Origin: an uncultured Opitutia bacterium
Lineage (GTDB): Bacteria > Verrucomicrobiota > Verrucomicrobiia > Opitutales > Opitutaceae
Direction of reading: 5' to 3'
Assembly (NCBI GenBank): GCA_903881475.1
Contig: CAIRTK010000011.1
Location: 1-64,000, forward strand
Length of the DNA: 64,000 nt
The position numbers were made by a program, and so were the translations under genes. Below the pieces are notes generated by a model. That model ran no database searches. It saw only the letters and a list, made by a program, of their open reading frames with translations, and had not been told where the DNA came from. This document shows, piece after piece, positions 59,018 to 64,000 of this stretch (position 1 is the first letter of the stretch; the number at the start of each line of letters is the position of its first letter).

Positions 59018-59809
59018 GTGCTTTCCGAATCACCCATGACCTCGACCGCCGGGCTGACCGCCCCCCTCTCCGCTGCTGAAACCAAGGACATCCTCGACCG
59101 GTTTTACCGCGACGGGTGTGTCGTCGTGCCCGGCGTGTTCAGCGCCGGGGAGTGCGCGGCGCTGCGGGAGCTCACCGACGAGATCGCGAAGAACAACCCC
59201 TCGTTCATCATCCGCAACCCCGAGGAACAGAGCATCGCCTTCGTCAGGCTCTTTATCCGCGAGCCCATTCTCTCGCTGGTGCAGGCCATCCTGGGACCCG
59301 AGGCGCGCTTCTGCGGCCAGAACGTCATCCGCAACCAGCCCGGCCAGTCCATCTCGCACTGGCACGTCGACGACAAGCTCGAGTACCCGCTGCCGCCCGA
59401 CGTGCCGCGCTGGGACGGCCGCGCACGCCTGCCGCTCACCTGGCTGAGCGTCCAGGTCCCGCTCAGCGACATCCTCGCGCCGGAGGACGGCCCGACGGAG
59501 ATCGTGCCCGGAAGCCATTACTCCGGCCGGCTCTCGCCCAAGGAGAACCCGGTGTTCGAAGGCCGGGGCGCCGAACCCGTCCTCTGCCACGCCGGCGACA
59601 TCTACCTCTTCAACCACCAGCTCTGGCATCGCGGCAGCCCCAACACCGGCACGCGCACGCGCTACCTCATGCAGCTGCAGTACGCCCGCGGTGACAGCCT
59701 GGCGTGGCGGTGCCAGGGAGCGGCCCGGACCCCGGCCCTGGAAAAGGTGCTCGCGGGCGCCGATCCGAAGCTCGTCGAGCTGATGGTCGGCCCGCCGAAA
59801 TACGTTTGA
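59018..59809 (+). CDS. Phytanoyl-CoA dioxygenase-family protein 2
   Basis: 263 residues from GTG 59018, or 257 from ATG 59036. Fe(II)/2-oxoglutarate oxygenase of the PhyH type: SHWHVDDKLEYPLP (H-x-D triad), the distal His in NHQLWHRGSPNTGTRTRY with the 2-oxoglutarate Arg, and PTEIVPGSHYSGR. It differs in sequence from the copy at 51349. Substrate unknown. The 296-bp divergent gap before it (58722-59017) has an A/T-rich segment (AAAAATATATTC near 58935) that may be a promoter. Confidence 0.85.
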   Translation: MLSESPMTSTAGLTAPLSAAETKDILDRFYRDGCVVVPGVFSAGECAALRELTDEIAKNNPSFIIRNPEEQSIAFVRLFIREPILSLVQAILGPEARFCGQNVIRNQPGQSISHWHVDDKLEYPLPPDVPRWDGRARLPLTWLSVQVPLSDILAPEDGPTEIVPGSHYSGRLSPKENPVFEGRGAEPVLCHAGDIYLFNHQLWHRGSPNTGTRTRYLMQLQYARGDSLAWRCQGAARTPALEKVLAGADPKLVELMVGPPKYV

Positions 59810-59814
59810 GTAAA

Positions 59815-59891
59815 GGCAGGTACCTTATCCTTAACTAGCCGTCGTCCGCTGACCGGCGTTGCGGCGGATTGAGGATCATCCGCCCTGCCCT
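59815..59891. repeat. TTATCC...GGATCATCCGCCC palindromic repeat, copy 3
   Basis: GGCAGGTACCTTATCCTTAA at the left and GGATTGAGGATCATCCGCCCTGCC at the right; degenerate relative of 10180-10257 and 10851-10932. It lies between the convergent PhyH and lolD genes and could serve as a bidirectional hairpin. Confidence 0.65.
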
Positions 59892-60547
59892 CACCCAAAC
59901 CGCCCCGCGTGCAGCATGAGTTGGCGCGAGCAGTTCGCCGCGTGGGCGGCGTTGTGCGTGACCAGCACGAGCGTCGTCTGCGTCTCCGCGCTGAGCCCGA
60001 GCAGCAGCTCAATGATCGCGCCGCCCGTCTGTTCGTCTAGATTCCCGGTGGGCTCGTCGGCCAGGATCAGCCGCGGGGCATTCATCAGCGCCCGCGCCAC
60101 GGCCACGCGCTGGCGTTCGCCGCCGGAAAGCTGCGCCGGCAGATGGCGCGCCCGCTCGGCCAGCCCGACCCGGGCCAGCAGTTCCTTCGCCCGGGCGAGC
60201 TCGGTGGCGCCCGGGCCTTTCAAGATTCGCGCCGCCATCAGCACGTTCTGCAGCGCGTCGAGTTCGGGGATCAGGTAGAACGACTGGAACACGATGCCGA
60301 GGTACGTCGCGCGGCGCTTCGCCCCGGTGTCCGCCGATCCCGCCCACGTGAGCGTGCCGGCATCGGGCGTGTCGAGCCCGGCGAGCAAGTTGAGCAGCGT
60401 GGACTTGCCCGAGCCGGACTCGCCGCGGATCGCGACCGTCTCGCCGGCCCCGACCTCGAGGTCGACGCCGCGCAGCACCTCGATGCGGCGGTCGCCGCTG
60501 AGAAAGGTTTTCGTCAGGCCGCGGGCGCTGATGATCGCGTCACTCAC
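59891..60547 (-). CDS. lolD: Lipoprotein-releasing ABC transporter ATPase
   Basis: 218 residues. Walker A GESGSGKSTLLNLLAG, Q-loop GIVFQSFYLIPELDALQNVLMAAR (a LolD/MacB hallmark), signature LSGGERQRVAVARALMNAP, Walker B LILADEPTGNLD and the H-switch VTHN are all intact. With the permease encoded 8 bp overlapping upstream it forms the LolCDE-type machine that releases lipoproteins from the inner membrane. Confidence 0.92.
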   Translation of the reverse strand: MSDAIISARGLTKTFLSGDRRIEVLRGVDLEVGAGETVAIRGESGSGKSTLLNLLAGLDTPDAGTLTWAGSADTGAKRRATYLGIVFQSFYLIPELDALQNVLMAARILKGPGATELARAKELLARVGLAERARHLPAQLSGGERQRVAVARALMNAPRLILADEPTGNLDEQTGGAIIELLLGLSAETQTTLVLVTHNAAHAANCSRQLMLHAGRFG

Positions 60548-61766
60548 TGCGGAGCGCCTCCACGGGTTTGAGCCGCGCGGCGATGACCGCGGGGATGATG
60601 CCGGCGAGCGTGGAAAGGAGCAGCGCCGCGGTCACGATCACCACCAGGTCGCGCACCTCGATGTGCTCGGGCAGTTCGCTGAATTGGTAGAACCGGGCCA
60701 GCAGCTCCTGTCCGCCCGTGACGCGCGTGATGGCCCGCACGATGTCGTTGCGGATATGCAGCACCGTCAGACCCAGGCCCAGCCCGGCGGCGGTGCCCAC
60801 CACGCCCACCCCGACGCCCTGCAGGCAGAAGCAAAGGGCGATCTGGCGCCGGCTCGCGCCGAGCGCGCCGAGCAGGCCGATTTCGCGGGTCTTCTTCAGC
60901 ACCAGCACCAGCAGCAGGCTCATCGTGAGAAAGGCCGCCACCAGCACGACGAAGAGCAGCACGAACGTCATCATGTTCTTCTCCAGCTTGAGCACGGTCA
61001 GGAAGTCCGCGAAACTGTCCATCCAGGAAAAGGCGCGCGCGTCCGGCGGCAGCACCGTGTTGATGCGCTCGGCCACCTCGTCCTCCTTCATCCCGGGCTG
61101 GATGCGGACGTTGATGCCATGTACGTCCCCGACGAGCCCATAGAGCTCCTGCGCCAGTCGGAGCGTGCAGTAGATCGTGGACTTATCGAGTTCCTGGTGG
61201 CCGAAGCGCAGGACCCCGACCACCTTGACCGTGTGGGGCAGGATGACCTCGGAATCGCGCCGGGCCAGCATCAGCGGCGTGTAGACTTCGATATTCGCGC
61301 CGATGGGCACGCCGAGCGAATCGGCCAGGCCCTCGCTGAGGATCACGGCGTCGTCATCGAGCGCGTCAAGCGAGCCGGCGGTCACAAATTTTTCCAAGGA
61401 CACGACATGACCGATGCTCGCCATGTCCAACCCGCGCATCAGGGGGAAGGAAGGCTTGTTTTGATACACCACCATCAGCATGCCCGACGCATACGGGGAG
61501 GCGCCCGCCACGCCCGGGACCGCCTCGATCCGCCGCACGACGTCGTGGTAATTGCCGATCGAACCCCGGGCCTTGATCTGGATCTCGCCCTCGGTCTGGA
61601 TGATGGTCTGGCGGATCTGGTGGGCGAAACCGCCCATGACCCCGAGGACCACGATCAGCAGCGCCACTCCGAGCGCGACGCTCACGACCGAGATCACCGT
61701 GAAGAACGGAAACCGCCGCCCGGTCGGGAAAAGCTGCTTCAGGGCGAGGTAGAAGTACCAGGGCAT
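60540..61766 (-). CDS. Lipoprotein-releasing system permease (LolC/LolE type)
   Basis: 408 residues from the ATG at 61766. One N-terminal helix (FFTVISVVSVALGVALLIVVLGVMGGF), a periplasmic MacB-like domain (residues ~50-260), and three C-terminal helices (MTFVLLFVVLVAAFLTMSLLLVLVLKKTREIGLLGALGAS) match LolC/LolE/FtsX. Only one such permease is present, so a homodimeric LolF-like transporter is likely. The frame extends upstream through repeat sequence; 61766 is preferred because the family begins with W-FYLALK. Overlaps lolD by 8 bp. Confidence 0.9.
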   Translation of the reverse strand: MPWYFYLALKQLFPTGRRFPFFTVISVVSVALGVALLIVVLGVMGGFAHQIRQTIIQTEGEIQIKARGSIGNYHDVVRRIEAVPGVAGASPYASGMLMVVYQNKPSFPLMRGLDMASIGHVVSLEKFVTAGSLDALDDDAVILSEGLADSLGVPIGANIEVYTPLMLARRDSEVILPHTVKVVGVLRFGHQELDKSTIYCTLRLAQELYGLVGDVHGINVRIQPGMKEDEVAERINTVLPPDARAFSWMDSFADFLTVLKLEKNMMTFVLLFVVLVAAFLTMSLLLVLVLKKTREIGLLGALGASRRQIALCFCLQGVGVGVVGTAAGLGLGLTVLHIRNDIVRAITRVTGGQELLARFYQFSELPEHIEVRDLVVIVTAALLLSTLAGIIPAVIAARLKPVEALRSE

Positions 61767-61770
61767 TGCT

Positions 61771-61974
61771 AGATTCCGGATTCCGGACTTCGGATTTCGG
61801 ATTGAAAACCCGGCGATCCCAAACCCGGCGCCAGGCTCGAAATCCCTGGGCCGAAGGAGCAAATCGGTTCCAGCTCCGGGCGAAGCCTTGAAACGATAGG
61901 GTAAGTCACGGTCACGCGGGGAACTCAGCAGGCCGATTCCAAATCCGCAATCCGCAATCCGAATTCCGCAATTA
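61771..61974. repeat. Paired ATTCCGGATT / AATCCGCAATCC repeats upstream of lolE
   Basis: ATTCCGGACTTCGGATTTCGGATT at the left and AATCCGCAATCCGCAATCCGAATTCCG at the right form an imperfect inverted pair around ~130 bp; the same units occur at 1771. No gene in between. The gap is between lysS (downstream) and the lol operon. Confidence 0.6.
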
Positions 61975-63450
61975 CGCAGCCCCGCCGGGCCGCAGCTGCG
62001 GGAAGAGGATCACGTCGCGAATGCTCTCGGCGCCGGTCAGCAGGATGCAGAGGCGGTCGATGCCCACGCCCATGCCGCCCGCGGGCGGCATGCCGTACTC
62101 CAGCGCGAGCAGGAAATCCTGGTCGATGTTCTGCTTCTCCTCGCCGGCCTGCGCCTCGAACATCGCGCGCTGCACGTCGGGATCGTTCTGCTCCGAGTAG
62201 GCGGGCGCGATCTCCATGCCGCCGATGCACAGCTCGAACACGTCGAGCGTCGTCGGGTCGCCGGGCGTGATCTTCGCCAGCGGGCAAAGCTCCTTTGGCA
62301 GGTGCGTGACAAACGTCGGCTGGATGAGGTTCGGCTCGATCCGCTTGGAAAAGATTTCGTTGGTGATCTCGAACTCCTCCCACTTCGGGTCCACCGCCAG
62401 CCCGAGCTTCTCGGCCCCGGCGAGCTTCTCAGCCTTCGGGCGCTCGAACCACTGCGGGTCGCCCGTCTCGGTGCGGATGAGGTCCTTGTACTTCACCTCG
62501 CGCCACGGGCCGCCGAAATTGATTACTTGGCCGCTCGCCGCGTGCTTGATCTCGCTCGTGCCGAGCACGTCGAGGCACAGCGTCGTGAGGAGGTCCTTGA
62601 TCAGGGTCATCATCCCGCGGTAGTCGCTGTAGGCTTGGTAGACCTCGAGCATGGTGAACTCGGGGTTGTGCCGGCGCGACACGCCCTCGTTGCGGAAGTT
62701 GCGGCCGATCTCGAACACGCGGTCATAGCCGCCGACCAGCAGGCGCTTGAGGTAGAGCTCGAGCGAGATGCGCAGCACGAAGTCCACGCCGAGCGTATTG
62801 TGGTGCGTCGTGAAGGGCCGCGCGGCGGCCCCGCCGGCGATGTTCTGGAGGACGGGGGTCTCGACCTCGATGAACTTCTGGTCTTCTAGAAACCGGCGGA
62901 TGTGCGAGACGATCCGCGAGCGCAGCATCAGCCGCTTCCGCGACTCCTCGTTCACGATCAGGTCGAGGTAGCGCTGGCGGTAAACCTGCTCCGGGTCGCT
63001 CAGGCCATGCCATTTTTCCGGGAGCGGGCGCAGGGCCTTGGCCAGGAGCGTGAAAGTGTCCACCCGCACCGTGATCTCGCCGGTCTTCGTCTTGAAGAGC
63101 GAGCCGCTCACGCCGATAATATCGCCGAGGTCGAGGGACTTCTTGAACACCCCGTACCGCTCCTCCCCGAGCACATCCTTGCGGAAATAAAGCTGAATCT
63201 GCCCCTGCTGGTCCTGAATCTTCACGAACGAGCTGCCGCCCTGCACCCGGAAGGTCACCAGCCGGCCCGCCACTGTAACGTTCACCGTGTTGTCCTGCCC
63301 CTCGACGTAGAGCGCCTTCGCGTCCGCGGAGAAATGGGTGGTCGCGACATTCGCCTGGAACGGATCGAACCCCGCCGCGCGCATCTCGGCGAGCTTCTGC
63401 CGCCGCACGGCATGCTGGTCGTGGCTGATATCGGGGGGAGTTTCGCTCAT
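61972..63450 (-). CDS. lysS: Lysine--tRNA ligase (class II)
   Basis: 492 residues from the ATG at 63450. N-terminal OB anticodon-binding domain ([34 protein letters not shown]), then class II core: motif 1 [21 protein letters not shown], motif 2 [26 protein letters not shown] and motif 3 [36 protein letters not shown]. All are intact; charges tRNA-Lys. The frame stays open upstream to 63981, across the divergent MgtC-like gene, but this is antisense. Confidence 0.96.
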   Translation of the reverse strand: MSETPPDISHDQHAVRRQKLAEMRAAGFDPFQANVATTHFSADAKALYVEGQDNTVNVTVAGRLVTFRVQGGSSFVKIQDQQGQIQLYFRKDVLGEERYGVFKKSLDLGDIIGVSGSLFKTKTGEITVRVDTFTLLAKALRPLPEKWHGLSDPEQVYRQRYLDLIVNEESRKRLMLRSRIVSHIRRFLEDQKFIEVETPVLQNIAGGAAARPFTTHHNTLGVDFVLRISLELYLKRLLVGGYDRVFEIGRNFRNEGVSRRHNPEFTMLEVYQAYSDYRGMMTLIKDLLTTLCLDVLGTSEIKHAASGQVINFGGPWREVKYKDLIRTETGDPQWFERPKAEKLAGAEKLGLAVDPKWEEFEITNEIFSKRIEPNLIQPTFVTHLPKELCPLAKITPGDPTTLDVFELCIGGMEIAPAYSEQNDPDVQRAMFEAQAGEEKQNIDQDFLLALEYGMPPAGGMGVGIDRLCILLTGAESIRDVILFPQLRPGGAA

Positions 63451-63585
63451 GGAAAGGAAGGAAATAGCCACGCCCGGCCGCGCGGGGCAAATGGAAATTA
63501 CGGGCGAGCATCCGGCGGATTCGGCGGGAGATGGCGCGCTCACCGCGCTTGCGCGGCCCGCTGATCCCGCCCACTTTGTCTCATC

Positions 63586-64000
63586 GTGCCGCCCTTGCTC
63601 GTCCCCATCGTCGTCAGCGCGTGCCTTGGCGCCCTGGTCGGGCTGATCCGCCAATGGAGCGACCAGACGGCGCCCGAGGGCGCCGTCGATCTCGGCGGGG
63701 TGCGCACCTATTCCCTCTGGGCCATGCTGGGTTGCGTCGGCGCCATGCTGACCCCGCAGGCCACGCCCGCCCTGCTGGTCGCGATCGTCGTCATCGTCGG
63801 CGTGCACCAGGTGGTCGCGATGGCCAAGATGCCCGCGCCGTACCGGCCCGGCGGCACGACCTTTGCCTCCGCCCTGCTCACGGTCCTGGCCGGCGCGCTG
63901 GTCTACTGGGGCCAGCGCCAGGCCGCGGCGCTGATCGCCGCGACCGTGATGGTGCTGCTCGGGCTGAAGCAGCCGCTCCATGCGTGGACACGCAAGTTCA
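63586..64000 (+). CDS. MgtC/SapB-family (DUF4010-like) membrane protein, partial
   Basis: Starts at GTG 63586 and runs off the window end. The 138 visible residues include VSACLGALVGLIRQWSDQ, GVRTYSLWAMLGCVGAMLTPQ and ALLVAIVVIVGVHQVVAMAK, which match the first helices of the MgtC family (conserved ALxGLEREW and GLRTxALVxLxGA motifs). MgtC-like proteins are inner-membrane and linked to Mg2+ or acid stress; longer DUF4010 relatives exist. Divergent from lysS. Confidence 0.72.
   Translation, partial: MPPLLVPIVVSACLGALVGLIRQWSDQTAPEGAVDLGGVRTYSLWAMLGCVGAMLTPQATPALLVAIVVIVGVHQVVAMAKMPAPYRPGGTTFASALLTVLAGALVYWGQRQAAALIAATVMVLLGLKQPLHAWTRKF

Overview
The window looks like a chromosomal segment of a GC-rich member of the Verrucomicrobiota, most plausibly Opitutaceae-like. 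This is inferred from gene content, with no database search: a PVM-style (Planctomycetes/Verrucomicrobia) bacterial microcompartment locus with a class II aldolase, a PEP-CTERM protein with autotransporter-type beta repeats, adjacent RNase HII and HIII genes, and a very dense load of short palindromic repeats. Most genes are ordinary housekeeping genes. No rRNA or CRISPR array was seen. There is one tRNA (tRNA-Gly-GCC).

Layout. 0-7.8 kb: PIN/TRAM protein, a 38-residue membrane protein, EVE-domain protein, tyrA, an overlapping aroA-cmk-plsC operon, a REP-associated transposase (RAYT) framed by its own inverted palindromes, trpS, and a left-handed beta-helix protein. 7.9-18.4 kb: a minus-strand operon of about 9.4 kb encoding a microcompartment. 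It has three pentamer (BMC-P) genes, three hexamer (BMC-H) genes, one double-BMC-domain shell gene, a class II aldolase with a Cys-containing N-terminal extension, a TIM-barrel isomerase, an SDR, a D-2-hydroxyacid dehydrogenase and an HpcH/HpaI aldolase fused to a double cupin. A mutarotase-like protein lies at its end and an AraC regulator is divergent from its start. No aldehyde dehydrogenase or PduL is visible, so the chemistry may differ from characterised PVM compartments. 18.4-23.0 kb: rpoZ, a truncated PEP-CTERM protein, and a methyltransferase / FAD oxidoreductase / type III PKS operon whose PKS is cut after about 100 residues. A decayed tyrosine recombinase follows, running into tRNA-Gly. 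23.3-28.5 kb: exopolysaccharide-type tyrosine kinase, outer-membrane barrel and a polytopic glycosyltransferase-like protein. 28.7-40.2 kb: a sigma-54 response regulator and a histidine kinase separated by a GH2 beta-mannosidase-like gene, then a heparinase-like polysaccharide lyase with a sugar ABC importer lacking its ATPase. 40.3-45 kb: rnhB, rnhC, mutY, a small HTH gene framed by two identical-core palindromes, a sugar isomerase and rpsU. 45.3-64 kb: dnaE, RsmB-like and other methyltransferases, two PhyH-type dioxygenases, an AraC regulator, a cytochrome-assembly/HemX-like gene with hemA, an acyltransferase, lpxB with a GnnA-like oxidoreductase, lolD/lolE, lysS and a partial MgtC-like gene.

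Two things stand out. The first is the microcompartment operon with its unusual enzyme set and aldolase-cupin fusion. The second is the repeat ecology: at least five families of palindromic elements, three of which have copies lying in frame inside conserved genes (a methyltransferase, lpxB, dnaE). One family (arm GTCACGTA, central A) shows compensatory changes in both arms and frames a small HTH gene as a 462-bp cassette.
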